NCBI GenBank assembly: GCA_037179385.1 | Contig: CM074185.1 | Span: 13,276,866 to 13,340,865 of the forward strand | Origin: Holothuria scabra | Lineage: Eukaryota; Echinodermata; Holothuroidea; Aspidochirotida; Holothuriidae | Direction of reading: 5' to 3' | Length of the DNA: 64,000 bases | Shown here: piece by piece, positions 44,895 through 59,312 of the stretch | Numbering within the stretch: the first letter of the stretch is position 1 | Layout of the letters: every line of letters begins with the position of its first letter | Notes under the pieces: model-generated | What the model was told of the DNA's origin: nothing | The model's input: only the letters and a program-made list of their open reading frames with translations | The model's database searches: none | Program-made: the position numbers and the translations under genes

Positions 44895-47800
44895 GAATTC
44901 CGTCAAATTTCAGTGAGGTTAAATATTTACACGAGCTACCACATCCGTTAGTTAAATTTCAATGCTAAATTTTTTGGGTTCATACTATGGCAGATTTAGT
45001 AACTTGAATGTTATTTTACTTTACCCGTGCATCGATGGCAAGCGAAATTGCATTTATGTAGGGAATCAACAACTTTCTAGTCCAAATGCTTATATAAAGA
45101 CATTTTTACCTTACCCTGGAACAGAAGTTCCTTTGAAGGCACGAAAATGATTTTCCGGTCTCTTCTGCGTTTGACCTTCCATTCGGCTCATTTTAAGTTT
45201 TTATCTGTTTACGTGACTTTCACGACCCCATACTGTTGGTCAATGACCAAAAAGTATCCATTCATCCTCGTTGTATCTTCCTTAAACGTACAACGAAAAT
45301 TTTTAATCTATTGTATTCACAAACTTTTCCAAACAGTTATTGCAGCGGATTGTAAGATAGAATGTTGAGTGTTGTCCTTGACATAGTAAAATGCCATTGA
45401 CAAAAAAGAAAAGAAGAAAAAAAAAAACATGCCACAATCCTATTCCGAAATCTTATGTAACTGCTATTTGGAAAAGGGCTCATACAGAAACGTCATAGTC
45501 CTCTTGTAGCGCACTTCTACATTTGATCGTTGAGGATTCTTGGTGTTACTTCCATGTGACTGGGGACATTGACTTGGTTAAGCCATTACCACTTAACAGT
45601 TATTGCGAACACGCTGGGCTATCAAACTTTATCTGCAATTAGAGGTGCCGGAATGGGAACTGGGCTGGAATGATCTGCAGCTACTAGACAAAATCAAAAA
45701 TTGAAAAACGCTGTCCAAAATCTTACCAAATCTTCTAGTGGTTGAGTGGTGATCTGTGAATGAAAGAATACCGGTAGTACCGAAGTGGTGGTAAGCCACG
45801 ATGAGAAGGGCTGACTGTAAACATTCTTTAGAGGCGGCATGGAAGCATGAAGTGCTCCTCTAAAAAGACAGTGCATGACGACAAAGCCGTTCATGCCTTC
45901 GGGCCCTTGGTGGGTAGGAGTAGACAAAGCGCCTGAATGGATTATTTAGCAATAATTTGTCGGCATCAATACGATGCTCTTTAGATTCGACTTTCAATTA
46001 CAACAGGCGGGCACTACATAATCCACAACAATTTTACTTTGATTTTTACTCTACTCTTCTTCCGAGTGACTCCGCATAAGTAATAAAGGAGGGATACAAT
46101 CCAGCGCTCCACAGTTATAGGTGGGGACTTCCCCTTTTGCCAATTGTCCGGAGTGGGAATTGTCCTTGTTGACAAATAGCCAGGTGCCAATTGGCCGGGT
46201 TTGAGTTGTCCGGTCACGCTTTTTTAAATATCTCCAAAGTGTCACTTTTTCCACAACAATATCCTTGAAAGTTGTCCATAATGTCTCTCACCTAGTGTTT
46301 CGCGAGTCTTATAGGTAGATTGTATTATCCAAGGTTATTCGAGGTCATACGAGGTCAAAACGTGGGACTATCTTTGCTGTGGTATTGCTTTGCACCTGTC
46401 AGTCCGATAGTTTCCAAACATAGCATATATAACTGACTTTTGAAGGGCTTCGTACTGGTTGTAAAATAGGTGGTGGTCGCTTGAGGTCATAGATGTAAAT
46501 AATTTGAAGCGCCATTTTGTCCTAGATGCATTGCACAATTGTCCTCAACTTGCTAAGATGGATGGCTGGTATATGCAGATAACAATATTCTGTCTGACTT
46601 TGGATGAATAGTAATAATTTTGACACTGTTATGACCAACTTTGTGCCACCCCTCTATTTTAACTAGTCTCACAAATTCAGTTCATTACATATTTCCCGTT
46701 GAATTGCACTCCCTTTAAAACTGTCTGTGTATAAAATACAAGTCTAGAGGACAAATTACAGTACAAGCATGGAGTCAAATTACACTGAACTAAACTTTCT
46801 TCCGGAAGGATGAAAGTGGTCAAATTTCTTTTAACAAGAAGGCAGCTTTTACTTACTACTGTGTTATCAAAACCCATTAAAAACTTGCCTTCTACCTTTG
46901 CTAATTTCACAACGGCACAATTTAGAGAGAATCTTGTTTTCCAGAAATCAAAAAAGCGTTCTGACTATCTGGTTAATTCAACTGGTCTTTAAATTTAATC
47001 TATTTGCACACATTTAGAATCATTCTCCTAATTTGAGAAAGGTCTCAATAAATTGTACCTTTTGCTGTTGTATAACTAACTGAGTTCTAAGTTTTCTTTA
47101 GATGTATGACCTCCCTTGGATAAACAATGTGTTACAGTGAGTAATTCAACAGGCCTGAGCAGGTGATGACCACTGGAGCTAAATTGACCCCATTTTAATT
47201 TTCTTTGGATACAACTCTGTTATCCTACATTTGAAATAAATTTGCGGGAAGTAGGATTCTTTTTTCGATTATAGGAATTGTAATGTATTGATATGAACAT
47301 TTTAATGTGAATTTCTTGGTGTGAATCTTTCAGCTGCGGTAGTTTCACTTCTATAATATCTTGGTGGCTTGGATTTGTTTCTTGACAAAAGAGACGAAAG
47401 AGATTTTCGTCCCCGACAATGTAAAATAATACGGCCTGTTTGGAAATAGTACAGGCCTTTGCCTTAGAGTGCGTTTATACTTTTATAGCATATGTGTAAT
47501 AGAATAAGAGAATTGACAAACAATATCATTACATACAAGGAGTGTAAGATACAGTATTTGCTGGCTGTCGTCGTTTTTAATTCCACTTTAATGTGTGATT
47601 GGCACGAGATTTGAAAGAAAAAAAAAAATTGGTATTTTGTTTTCATAGGGAGGCATTAGGATACCTCCCTATTTTAATGAAGTTCTTTTCTTCCTAATAC
47701 CTGGCTTATTGGCCAAACTCCTGGTGAAAAATTGAAAGTTATTTGAAATCTATGGATGACGTTTGTCATCTTCTAATTCTTTATACAAAAACAGATTAAA

Positions 47801-50800
47801 CTGTACATGTGAGACCAAACTTGAATAGACGCGAAACTTGAACAGACCGTGATATGCATTATGTCACAACGCAAATAGACGCACTCGTTTATATAAATAA
47901 CATGCCAACTTTAACGAATGCGAACAGCTTCGGTTACCTCATCAGGTGGGCAACGCATATGTTCAAAGTTTAGTGGTTCGACCACGTGTTTCTTTGTTAT
48001 TTCTTCAAAATCATGTCAACATGTTAAAAAAACACCCTTGTTATCGATAATGTAAGCTTGAAGACATAACTTACCCATAGATCGTAACAAGCCTCACACT
48101 GGACAGTGAGACCTACTAAAGTTGCCCACCGGTTTTGCATATTTGAGCCGGGATTGTTACGTCTCCATACCCGCGCGAAATGATCTTTCAAGTAATCGGG
48201 ACGGGATGTTCAAGTTCATTTTTCTGCACACATTTCGATACAATGAAGCTCAACAACGGAATTTCGCAATAGTTTGTAACAGGCCTTATACGGTACAATG
48301 GGACCTGCTAAGGATGCCTTTGGCTTTTTGACCCTAAATAGTTAAATTTGAATGTCAACTTTTTGGCATACTGGCATAATCGACAATAATATTTTTGACG
48401 AATCGGCGTTTTAACTCCAGTTGAACAACACATAATTACGGGTCCTTACCAAGTTGAGTTATTTACTTGATGAATCTTTCACAAGCGTTAAAGTGTACCT
48501 CAAGTCAAAAATTTCAAAACTATATATATTTTAAAGCATGGAAAACGAATTCTAACAGTCCAGCTCCCATCTTCGTAGGGCATTCCTTAGCTGAGATATA
48601 AGAACTTTATTCACTTAAAATAAATTGGTCCACTGCACAATAATTTGTGACTTCCTTGTTGCACAACTCACATAAACTGCTTTGTTTTCCTTTAAAATTT
48701 GAAATGTTTCATGACCTTGAACACTTCCTGTTTGCCTGCATGGCATGTTGCAGGGAGACAGGCTTAATTAATTACACCACCCCATGAGAGTAAAAATGCT
48801 TTCGCACCCTGGTACAAGGTGAAGTAACTTTCAGAAAAACAAAGAAATGCAAAGATTGTAATTTTAGTAGTACAACAATGACATCACAATTTATTGCGCA
48901 GTACACCATTTTAACTTGAGTGAATAAACTTCAACATTTTATATCACAGCTCCGGAATTTCCTGCTAGGATGTGGGTTGGATTGTTAGAAATCATTTTTC
49001 ATGCTCTTTAACATATATTTTTGAAATTTTGATTCAAGATACACTTTAAATTATCGAAAATCAAATACACGATTAGATTGTTTTTACAAACTTCAATTCT
49101 GAAAATAAACCGGTTTCAGCAATTTATGTCTTCGTCACTACCAAACGTCTATACTGTTTCTTTGCCAGTTTTTGCGATTTTGCCTATTTGTCGATCCGTC
49201 AGTCGTTATGCCCAAACTGCACCGCGACACTAAGATTTAGAGGCATATTCCAGTGGCTTGCCAAACCCTGTCGCAATTTCATTTTCCTGACTCCTGAGTT
49301 ATTTCACTTTGAAGATTGGTTATTTTGGCTTGAAAGTATTTTCACTTTTCACAAAGCCAAATACATTTGTCAGTTCGAGAGATAAACGTTTTCGGGGAAA
49401 ATCAATTTTTACCTGTTCGGGGGATATTTGCCAGGGGTGGGGCCATTATCAAATGTCTCCCATGACACATTGTAATAATAATGTTCAAAACAGAGTTGCA
49501 ATTTTTATGATTTTAGAAAAGATAAATTCGGTCAATATTAAAATCTCTGTTGATAAGACTTCGTCATGTTTCGTTTTACACAGGCGGCGCATTAGAGAAT
49601 TCTGCCCCTTGAAAGTGGACGTCGTGACTTGGCCAATAGCGTTATTACTTGGCCGATATTTCAACAATAGCAAACCGCAGACAACTATAGGCGGTCATTG
49701 GACCATGTAATCTGCCACAAACAGGCCTTTTGTCAGTAATGAAACGAGCAAGGACAGGATAAGTTTGTCCAATTTTGAAGGAATTAGATTTCTCTAACGG
49801 CCGATTTGAGACATCGTGTAACTTTCCTATGACCTTTGCCCTAAGCTAAATTTATAGACCAGCCACAAACGAAAGTTTTGTCCCCTTTTTGCTCCGTAAG
49901 GGTGTGCAAGCCGATCGTAATTGTTGAAGGTCCCTACTTTTTTCGCCCTTTGTGGCTTAACTATGATCTTACATCGATAACACAAACACATTTAAGAACA
50001 AATCGACGACTTTCAGGAGGTAGACACAAAGTTCTCATAAATATCCATACCCTTCGGAGACAAATTTTCCCCCAATCTGAGGAAACCTCATTTTCCCCGA
50101 AAGCGATTATCTCCCAAACTGGTTATGGAATGTGGGTAGATTGCGTTGGATTTCTTTCGCTTTTCTTTTAAATTTAATGTCCTGTTTGTTCTTGAAATCT
50201 GATACTGTTGTGATGTTGAATACCTTTTCCAATAGATTTAACATTACTCTACATCACATGTGGGGTGTAGCAAATGATTCTTGCTCAATATTCCCTGTAC
50301 TGGCATCAGAATTATAAATAAATTGAAGGCAATGTTATTAACTTAGTGCCGCAATGACCTGATGTCATTACAGATTTCCCATAATGCACTACATCCCTTG
50401 GAAAGTTGCCTTACTTTAAAAATAAATATCTTTCTAATGCTGTATGCTATTGAGATAATGAAGTTGTCCCCTCCTGAAGGAGAAATTGTCTCTGCATATT
50501 TTGAAGTCTATGAATTTTGTATTCGAAAAGTGTCTCTAAAAGTCTGAAAGTGGGGGAGGACAAGTTGAGGGCAAATGGGAGTGTTAGACGAAACCGTTCG
50601 CGTCTAGATGCAAACAGAACGCGAAGCCCAAGTTATTGTGCTTTTTATGAACTTGCCTTTGCGTTATAGCAGAGGACTTCCAGGGGCGCGCCTCAAGGCC
50701 ACTGATCTGTTCCACGGGGGCAGAGCCTTCAAGAAAGGCTAGGGGACGAAGCGCCGTAAGACGTGGGGTTTTAGCATATCTTTATGTGAAAAGTTCAGCC

Positions 50801-53721
50801 CCTTGATAGGCATTCTTATAAGCCCACTCAAGGAAGCTTTGATGCTTAGCATATCTTTGGACGAAAATAAGTCTCTAAGGAGGTATACTATTAATATTTC
50901 GGTTAGCGTAACTCGTTACTAACCTAACTTTGGGGGCAAGTGGCAAGGGCAAATTCGGAAGGCAAACGAACTCTCTTTCTCTCATAGGGCAGCCAATGAT
51001 GGACCATCCCACTTGGTTGAAGCAGCCCCCCCCCCGGACCAGAAATCTCAGCCGCTAAATTCGCTACCTATCGAGTCTCAAAGTTGACTAGCCACATTTT
51101 CCTCAAACGCATTCGAAATCATTTTTTTTAACTTGTATCTACATGCTGAAATTCCAAAGGTATAGATCACATAGTTAGATGCAATGAGACTCTCGACTAG
51201 AATACTTGCAATGTTCTTTAAGTAGCATGGCTCCCGTCAAAATAAAACATGACACCACAGTATTTAATGACAGACTGAGTGAGCGTGTCTTTACCTTTTT
51301 TTTTTGCACAACAAGAAAACACAAAACACTGGCTGATTTAACGTTGAATAAGAACCTCCACACCTATAGCATGAATTTACAGAATGACGATTGATACTTT
51401 TGTGCAGGACAGAATTTCCTCGTAGGCCACCCGGAAGTCTGGGATTTCCCCGTCTACGTTCAACGTTCGATGTGAAAAGAAGGGTCTAAGGTCATTTCAA
51501 GTGTTGATATGTAAAAGGGGTACTTAATGAAAGCATTTTGGTGAAACTTGCATTGAAATCCGACATGTGATTCTCAAGATATGAGCAAGTAAAGCTGTCA
51601 TATTTTCAACAAGAAACGAACTTGAAGCAAGCACATGTGACATCATATCTCCCCTATAATGGACAGTCTTTCGTTTTTCTTTAAACTTTACAGCTTATTT
51701 TTCTCCTCAACAATCTCATGTTATCAGATTGTGATTTCAAAAGTGGCTTGAGAACATTACAATTTTTTCATTCCACTAAGTGAGTCCTTTTCTATCATAT
51801 TAAGTTTAAGGTCAACTCAACAGTGTGAAAAAACAAAAGGGAAAAAAGCATTCCTTTTCAATTTGAGGAAGAGATTTAACCTCTGCCGCCCTGAAACTCA
51901 ATTTTGACACAAATCTAGTAACTTTGTTTACTCATATCTCAAGAAACATACGTCCGATTTGGATGGAAATTTCACCACACTGTGTACATTTAGTTCCTCT
52001 TCCACATTTAGAAATTATTTTTTTTTGCTTAAACTTCCCCTTAAAATATTAAAGATATGATTTAGAATTTGAGCTATTGTAGGACTCACACACCATAGAA
52101 AAAACTACTTATCCTAGGTAGGGCTCTCTTGAATGAGACTAACACTATGTCTGTGTAAGAAAAGATTCACATGAAACAGAAAATAAATTGTTAAATTATT
52201 CCCAGGTATTACTGCCTATATCTGTCCAAAACAGATGTCTAGTAAATGTACATCTACACAAAACGGTGCAAATCTGGCAATAAGTGAAACAAATCACTAA
52301 AAACATCCATCAAGACCCTTACATGGCAAATTTAATGATCTAAAATGGGTAGTATTTATACAAGATTATGATCTTCACTCAGCTACCTTGCAAAAATAAG
52401 AAAAATGTAACAAAAATACACTATTCATCCTTTTTTACCAGTAAAAACACCTGGAAATTACCGCCTACGGCAAAAACTGCCGACCCTTCCTGAAGCACTA
52501 TGAAAGATTATCCTTTGGAGAAGAATTAAAAGAAAATTGTGAGATTCGACTATTGCTTTAAAATAAGCTTGGGACGACTGTTCTCGCCCTTTAAGAATAT
52601 AAAAGGGTGGACAGCCGACTATTTTTGAGGTAACGTCAGTGTTTTGATTGTAGTTTCGCTTTATTCTAAACTAGTTATACTGTAATGCTCTTTATTGCGT
52701 GGCACTGAACAAGAAAAACATCATTTTTATTGAAGGCTGATAACTGCAAAAACTATCGCAAAACGAATAACGGTGTGGGTAAAGGTTTTGAATAGAACTT
52801 GATGGTTCAGAATTGAACAATAAATAGCAGGACAAAAAACCTTTTGTCTTTCACCTACGTATTGGCTGATAAGACGTCCCGATGGTTTGTCCTATTTCAG
52901 GTGTAGACCTACTAGGCAGTGCATCGATTGAACGTTACAGAACCTTAAAACAACCTATAGAATAAATCAACATTCCCACCAAAATCTAGGGTTAGGTTAA
53001 AATGCATTTTCAGTAGATCTGTCCCAAAAAGTCTTTCCTCAGTCTTTCACAAATTTACATTTTGATATACTGCCCGCAATTATATGTTCAGCTTGAACCT
53101 TATTCCACCTGTGCATTCAAAAGGTGAACTTTCCTATTAACCTTAATGTGTAATGTTGTAAGTTTCTAGACCTGACTCGATTTTGACTCGAGTCAGTCGT
53201 TGGGAGGACTCTAAATGGGACCGGAATGGGCTCAATTGAACTCTTGCTCAGAGCGGATTTTAGCCAACTCCTCAAATTGAAAGTTTTGTGAAATTTGAAA
53301 AGGACAATACCCACATCTAGTCAACCGCAGAACATAGTGGACCAGAGAATAAAACTGCCCCTTCATGAGGGCTACCTATCATTAAATGTTAGGTAAACGT
53401 TGATTGCCTGGAAAGAATTGGCCTTGAATCAGATGGTAACGGTTTGGATATCCGAGACTGGTAGCCACTGGGATGGAAGTTTACCGTCTCAAAATTTGTT
53501 TAGGTGTTCTCAATTACAGCCTTGGTGTGTGCAATGCTTTCTTACTTTATCATCATAACAGTTGACATGTTTGCTTCATCATCATAAAAGAAAGACAGTC
53601 CGACACCGCATACCGGTGCCGGTTCTCACTTTCGATCATAACATAAGCTGTCTCAGAATTTCTACAGGTCGTCTTGGCATAGCCACGAGAACGTAAGAGA
53701 ACGTTTTCCGTAGAGCAAGTA
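44895..53721. other. Unit B intergenic DNA
   Basis: Collinear with 21445-23544 plus 29784-36034 of unit A. 45490-46215 is replaced relative to unit A and ends in repeated ccaattg-ccgg words, probably an inserted MITE. 47525-47528 is the single CATT that marks the pre-insertion site of the Gmr1-like element. No gene recognised. Confidence 0.5.
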
Positions 53722-53845
53722 CAAAAGGCTCAGAGAATTTCGGTGAGAGTACTTTAGGCAACAATAAGCCTTGCTACTGATACACAAAAGACTGAGAGAT
53801 TTTCGATGAGAGTACTTTAGGCAACAATAAGCCTTGCTAGTGATA
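53722..53845. repeat. 63-bp tandem repeat, two copies
   Basis: Same unit as 36035-36537, where there are eight. Confidence 0.85.
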
Positions 53846-53898
53846 CGTATGAAAAAGCAGTCGAGCCTCACTGCAAGCGATAATGAGGCTCGTGACGT

Positions 53899-54422
53899 TG
53901 TAGCACTTGCACTTCAAATAATTGCATTCGAGTGCAAAATAATACATATTCATAGGTTGTCCCAGTGCAACTTGTTATTTGCATAAGCTACGTGTGCAGT
54001 GGACCAGACTGACCAATCACGCGTACGACTCTCGTGGTGAGCAGGCATGTAACGGTCAGGAGGTCCCCACTAGCATCAAGTCAGCGACGCAGGAAAGACG
54101 TGGACACCAACTCCGCCGAAGTTCCGAATTGACCGTCCTCGACTTTGACAATACAGTACTTACTGCACTTGAAATTACCTACCAAAATCTCGGAGATATC
54201 TACAAGAAATTATTGGTCTCACCAACACATCAGTCCTGTGTAGTCGGGCAGCAGCTGGCAGCTCGACAATTTGCTTGGGACTGAGGTGTTGAGTGCAGCG
54301 GTAATATCAGTTCCACTACATCGCCGAGCACGAGGTCCTTACAGTGACGCCATTTTATTGCGGCCCAGGTATTAGAGTTTTTCGTTAATGGAGGTGAGAC
54401 CATTTCACTTTACATCGCTAAA
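53899..54422 (+). repeat. 5' LTR of the tRNA-Trp gypsy element
   Basis: Starts TGTAGCACTTG and ends ctaaa. It contains an octamer word atttgcat near 53972. Compared with the 3' LTR it differs by three substitutions and one T indel by hand count. Confidence 0.9.
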
Positions 54423-54423
54423 T

Positions 54424-54439
54424 TGGTGACCCCCGACGT
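54424..54439 (+). other. Primer-binding site (tRNA-Trp)
   Basis: tggtgacccccgacgt begins one base after the LTR. It matches the complement of a metazoan tRNA-Trp 3' end, with one extra C in the C-run. Confidence 0.75.
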
Positions 54440-55337
54440 TCTAATACCTTTTACCGACCTCGCCGGCAGGAACTGCAGATTTCTTCGAGAATTTTTAAGG
54501 TAATTCTGTAGCTAGTCATTCATTATCGATAACGTTATTTACACATTATCGTATTATTATTATAGGCACTAGGCCTTCATGCATTAGCGTTATATCGCAT
54601 TGCTTTTACAAGCCAAACTACACTACGAGGCTTGTCTCACAACTATTGTGAATATTCCAAAATTTATGCTACTGCCTATTCACGTAGTTCCAATCCCTTC
54701 GCTGCTTTTCAGCGCTCGTACACTGTATTGTCTATTGTTTTAGACAGAGCTGTAACTGTTTTTAGGCCTAAAGTTAGTGCATTGTGTGTTCCTTCTATTC
54801 ATAGCAGACTTTATTAGGGTCACGTAATTCCAACTATTTCAAAGGCCTGCCAAGTATTTTACTTAGTGTCGGTAGCCTGCGTATCGACTCTAAATTCATT
54901 GAGCTACTATATTTAGCCCACCCTTGCTATATACACGAAGTCAATTATTTCAGTCGATCTTCGCCCTAAATACCGGTACATTGTTTATGCAGTAACCTTG
55001 CAGCCGTAACTTCAAATTTGTACTTTGTAGGTCACTAATTATTTACCAGCTTAAGGGACACGTGAATTTAGGAGAAGTCAAGTCAAACTTCATCTAGATT
55101 GCTTGACTGATTATTTGCCACCTTTTTAAAATTTAAAGGGGTGGTCATTGCTATATTATCATCCTGTTAAGGGATAGTAGGATAGTACAACAACAATCGC
55201 TACAGTAGCATCCACCTATTCAGTATTCATTGTATTCATTGTAAATATCACCACCTGTATATATTACTAGGTTATCACTGTACAGTATTAGTACTTGTGT
55301 TTAATTTTCTTTGTCCAATTCATACAAATTATTCATT
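54440..55337 (+). other. Leader of the tRNA-Trp gypsy element, no gag found
   Basis: About 900 bp between the primer site and the polyprotein start with only short open frames. No capsid or zinc-knuckle pattern is visible in any forward frame. Confidence 0.5.
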
Positions 55338-58300
55338 ATGTCTGCTGTAGGCTCACAACCTGTGGTCAATACCCCACAAAGCTCCAAATTGGATACACTG
55401 GATGCTCAAATAGTGCAACTCACCAAGCAGGTTGAAGCATTAGCACTTGAATTAAGTCAGCCTACAGCAAAGATTTCAGTTGGGAATAGCCCACCTAGAA
55501 CAAGAAACCACTTTCCTGCCTACAAAGGCCACAGGCCCCTATCCACGATTAAGAGTCGTCATTTTTATGTTCGTGATAGAATTACTGGCACCAAATATTT
55601 TTTGATACTGGTGCTGACATTAGTGTATTGCCTGCCTCTAAGTTTGGTAAACGTGGGCCACCTACCTTTTCTTTGCCCGGCTGCAAACAAAACACGTATT
55701 AAAACATACGGACAGAAGTCATTTACTGTAGACTTAGGCTTAAGGCGGACTTTTAACTGGATCTTCACTTTAGCTGATGTACCATGTGCCATTTTGGGTG
55801 CAGCTTTCCTTGGGCATTACAATTTAGTAGTTGATGTAGGTCGACGCAGATTAATCGACATCACTACCTCCCTTCAAATTTCAGGGGCACCATCTAAACG
55901 GCCATCTCCATCACCAACCTACTCCCTAGTATCAGAGGACACTCAGTACCATAGGCTTTTAAACCAGTTCCCTCAGTTAACACGACCTAATTATCGGGAA
56001 ACTGGTGTTAAACATTCGGTGACTCACCATATCGTCACCAAGGGCCCCCCATGTACTGCTAGGCCAAGGAGATTGGCGCCAGATAAATTGAAAATTGCCA
56101 AACAGGAATTCGAGCACATGCTCCAGCTCGGCATTATTAGACCAGCACAGGGAAATTGGGCCTCACCTTTGCACATGGTCCCTAAGAAGACTGGTGATTG
56201 GCGCCCATGTGGCGATTATAGGGCTCTCAATAGATTAACAGTACCGGATACGTACCCTATACCCCATATACATGATTTTACTGCAAATTTAAGCGGTACT
56301 TCGATTTTTAGTAAAATAGATTTGGTTAGGGCCTATCACCAGATACCGGTAGAACCTAACGACATCCCCAAAACCGCCATTACCACGCCGTTTGGTAGTT
56401 TTGAATTTTTACGTATGCCGTTTGGCCTCAGATCGGCCGCTCAAACGTTTCAAAGGTTCATAGACGAAGTTTTAAGAGGTTTACCGTTCGCCTACGCCTA
56501 TATCGACGATTTATTAGTGGCTAGCAACTCCCCCGAGGAACATATGTCCCATCTTAGGCAACTTTTTGAAAGATTGGACAAGTATGGTATTGTAATCAAC
56601 CCTGCGAAATGCACGTTTGGCGTTCCTTCGCTAGATTTCCTTGGTCACAGGGTTGATAGTTCCGGCGTAAGACCACTTCCGCATAATGTACAGGACATCC
56701 AAAATTTTGCCGAACCAAAGTCCCTAACCCAGTTACGTAGTTTTTTAGACCTAGTTAATTTTTACAGGCGTTTCATACCCATGTGCGCCTCTATTGTACA
56801 GCCATTAACGGATTTGCTTGCAGGAAAAAGCAAGAATAAGTCCATTACGTTACAAGGAGATGCACTTACTGCTTTCGAAGAAATTAAGTCTGCTTTGGCA
56901 AGTGCCACACTTTTAGTACATCCCAATTCCACGGATGGGTTATGTTTGACTGTTGATGCTTCCAGTGTTGCTGTAGGCGGTGTTCTACAGCAAAATGTAA
57001 ATAGTGTGTGGAAGCCAATTGCATTTTTTTCACGTAGGCTCTCCCCTACTCAAATGAGGTACAGTACATTTGGGAGAGAGCTGTTAGCAATCTATTTGTC
57101 GATTAAGTATTTTAAGCATATGCTTGAGTGTCGAGCATTTTATATACTTACCGACCACAAGCCACTAACATATACCTTAAAAGCTAAGCCTGATAGGCAT
57201 TCGCCTAGAGAGATCAGGCAGCTTGATTACATCGCCCAATTTACCACAGATATCCGTTATATAAGGGGCACAGAAAACACTGTTGCGGATTCACTGTCTC
57301 GTAGCACGTGTTCTTTAACTAATCTAGCCAGTACTCTAACTATTTCCCCTAATTCACCCCTAAATTTAGAAGACATTGCGTCTGAGCAAGGAAAAAATGA
57401 TGAGCTTACTCAGCTACTAGGATCATCTTCCTTGAAGCTCCAGGATATACCACTACTTGGGACAGGTAAGACTATTAAGTGTGATATGTCTACCCCCGCA
57501 CCTAGGCCGTATGTCCCTTCTAAGTTCAGACGCACTGTTTTTCACTCACTCCATGATTTGTCTCACCCAGGTATTGCTGCTACTAGAAAGCTTATTTCTA
57601 GCAGATATATTTGGCAGGGTATGAATAAGGACATTAATGCCTGGTCAAGGTCTTGCTTGCAATGTCAAAAGTCCAAAATTCATCGGCATACTCAAAGTCC
57701 TTTAGGTTCTTTTGAGTCACCAGGACGTAGATTCAGTCATATTCATATGGACATTGTCGGTCCTTTACCGCCCTCCAACAATTGCACTTACCTGTTAACC
57801 ATAGTAGACAGGTTTACACGCTGGCCTGAGGCCATTCCAGTTTCTGACATTACGGCTGAAACCGTCGCCAAAGCATTCGTTAGTCGTTGGGTCTCGATGT
57901 TTGGCGTACCCTCTGTAATTACCACCGATCGAGGTGCGCAATTTGAATCTGCACTTTTCCGCAACCTTAATAACTTGCTAGGATGTAAAAAGTTCAGAAC
58001 CACCTCATATCACCCCATGGCTAATGGATTAGTAGAACGGTTTCATCGCCAGTTTAAGAGCTCAATCAGAGCTCACCCTAAACCTACTGCTTGGAGTGAA
58101 GCATTACCTTTAATTCTGTTAGGCATTCGTTCTGCTTTTAAAGCAGACATAAAATGTAGTTCAGCTGAAATGGTGTTTGGTACCACCTTGGTGTTGCCTG
58201 GTGAATTTATACACCCGTCAGATCAGTCAGCCATGCCAGACGATACTTATGTTGATAGATTGCAATCTCATATGGCAAAACTACGCCCTGCTCTGACTAG

Positions 58301-58721
58301 GCCTACATCTCGGTCAAGCTACATTCCGAAAGATCTCACTACTTGTACGCATGTCTGGTTACGTAGCGATGGTGTTAAAAAACCCTTACAGGCACCATAT
58401 TCAGGGCCTTATCGAGTCCTTGACAGAAAGGACAAGCATTTTACTATTAGCATCGATGGACGTCGTTCCACAGTAAGTATTGACAGGCTTAAGGTTGCTT
58501 ATACCGAGGATTTCAGTAACACTCCTGATTCTGGCCAGGCACTGCCTTCACCAACACCTACCCCACCCCCTGACCCAGTTGTTTCTACACCTCTAGTAGT
58601 GCCACACCCTGCATCTGACCATAAGTCAATTTTGAAAAAGTCAGATGATAAGACCACTACTACCCGGTCTGGTAGGAAAGTACACTGGCCGAAAAGGTAC
58701 CTACAGATTGTCCAGTTTTAG
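55338..58721 (+). CDS. Gypsy polyprotein: gag remnant, damaged protease, RT, RNase H, integrase
   Basis: 1,127 codons from ATG at 55338 (MSAVGSQP); the frame is also open nine codons upstream. Residues 20-40 form a short coiled coil ([18 protein letters not shown]), which in related elements lies at the gag C-terminus, so capsid and zinc-finger regions appear deleted. Over about 55600-55680 the protease active-site triad is in another frame, with one-base losses and gains that compensate, so the catalytic Asp is absent from the product. RT is intact ([10 protein letters not shown], the YIDD box at 56499-56510), as are RNase H ([21 protein letters not shown]) and integrase. The integrase has an HHCC finger, then Asp at 57750, Asp at 57927 and Glu at 58035 with 35 residues between the last two, and a GPY/F module (SGPYRVLD). 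It ends at TAG 58719-58721. Confidence 0.85.
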   Translation: MSAVGSQPVVNTPQSSKLDTLDAQIVQLTKQVEALALELSQPTAKISVGNSPPRTRNHFPAYKGHRPLSTIKSRHFYVRDRITGTKYFLILVLTLVYCLPLSLVNVGHLPFLCPAANKTRIKTYGQKSFTVDLGLRRTFNWIFTLADVPCAILGAAFLGHYNLVVDVGRRRLIDITTSLQISGAPSKRPSPSPTYSLVSEDTQYHRLLNQFPQLTRPNYRETGVKHSVTHHIVTKGPPCTARPRRLAPDKLKIAKQEFEHMLQLGIIRPAQGNWASPLHMVPKKTGDWRPCGDYRALNRLTVPDTYPIPHIHDFTANLSGTSIFSKIDLVRAYHQIPVEPNDIPKTAITTPFGSFEFLRMPFGLRSAAQTFQRFIDEVLRGLPFAYAYIDDLLVASNSPEEHMSHLRQLFERLDKYGIVINPAKCTFGVPSLDFLGHRVDSSGVRPLPHNVQDIQNFAEPKSLTQLRSFLDLVNFYRRFIPMCASIVQPLTDLLAGKSKNKSITLQGDALTAFEEIKSALASATLLVHPNSTDGLCLTVDASSVAVGGVLQQNVNSVWKPIAFFSRRLSPTQMRYSTFGRELLAIYLSIKYFKHMLECRAFYILTDHKPLTYTLKAKPDRHSPREIRQLDYIAQFTTDIRYIRGTENTVADSLSRSTCSLTNLASTLTISPNSPLNLEDIASEQGKNDELTQLLGSSSLKLQDIPLLGTGKTIKCDMSTPAPRPYVPSKFRRTVFHSLHDLSHPGIAATRKLISSRYIWQGMNKDINAWSRSCLQCQKSKIHRHTQSPLGSFESPGRRFSHIHMDIVGPLPPSNNCTYLLTIVDRFTRWPEAIPVSDITAETVAKAFVSRWVSMFGVPSVITTDRGAQFESALFRNLNNLLGCKKFRTTSYHPMANGLVERFHRQFKSSIRAHPKPTAWSEALPLILLGIRSAFKADIKCSSAEMVFGTTLVLPGEFIHPSDQSAMPDDTYVDRLQSHMAKLRPALTRPTSRSSYIPKDLTTCTHVWLRSDGVKKPLQAPYSGPYRVLDRKDKHFTISIDGRRSTVSIDRLKVAYTEDFSNTPDSGQALPSPTPTPPPDPVVSTPLVVPHPASDHKSILKKSDDKTTTTRSGRKVHWPKRYLQIVQF

Positions 58722-58765
58722 TAAATTTTAACTTTATCGATGACTTTCTCATTCACAAGTCATCT

Positions 58766-58779
58766 AGGGGGGGGGGGGA
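58766..58779 (+). other. Polypurine tract of the tRNA-Trp gypsy element
   Basis: A, twelve G, A, then ctaa before the 3' LTR. The primer for plus-strand synthesis. Confidence 0.75.
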
Positions 58780-58783
58780 CTAA

Positions 58784-59308
58784 TGTAGCACTTGCACTTC
58801 AAATAATTGCATTCGAGTGCAAAATAATACATATTCATAGGTTGTCCCAGTGCAACTTGTTATTTGCATAAGCTACGTGTGCAGTGGACCAGACTGACCA
58901 ATCACGCGTACGACTCTCGTGGTGAGCAGGCATGTAACGGTCAGGAGGTCCCCACTAGCATCAAGTCAGCGACGCAGGAAAGACGTGGACACCAACTCCG
59001 CCGAAGTTCCGAATTGACCGTCCTCGACTTTGACAATACAGTACTTACTGCACTTGAAATTACCTACCAAAATCTCGGAGATATCTACAAGAAATTATTC
59101 GTCTCACCAACACATCAGTCCTGTGTAGTCGGGCAGCAGCTGGCAGCTCGACAATTTTGCTTGGGACTGAGGTGTTGAGTGCAGCGGTAATATCAGTTCC
59201 ACTACATCGCCGAGCACGAGGTCCTTACAGTGACGCCATTTTGTTGCGGCCCAGGTATTAGAGTTTTTCGTTAATGGAGGTGAGACCATTTCACTTTACA
59301 TCTCTAAA
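58784..59308 (+). repeat. 3' LTR of the tRNA-Trp gypsy element
   Basis: 525 bp, the partner of 53899-54422, directly after a G-rich polypurine tract. Confidence 0.9.
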
Positions 59309-59312
59309 ACGT

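Larger units (their letters stand above)
53899..59308 (+). mobile_element. Ty3/gypsy LTR retrotransposon primed by tRNA-Trp (CsRn1-like)
   Basis: A 5,410-bp element with a 4-bp target duplication ACGT (53895-53898 and 59309-59312). Unit A shows the empty site at 36586-36589. The LTRs of 524 and 525 bp differ at about four positions. The primer-binding site complements the 3' end of tRNA-Trp, a trait of the CsRn1 lineage. The pol order protease-RT-RNase H-integrase is the normal gypsy order, unlike the element at 23545. The RT/IN frame is intact, but most of gag seems to be missing and the protease core is out of frame. It is therefore a young copy but probably dependent on other copies for movement. 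Confidence 0.88.
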
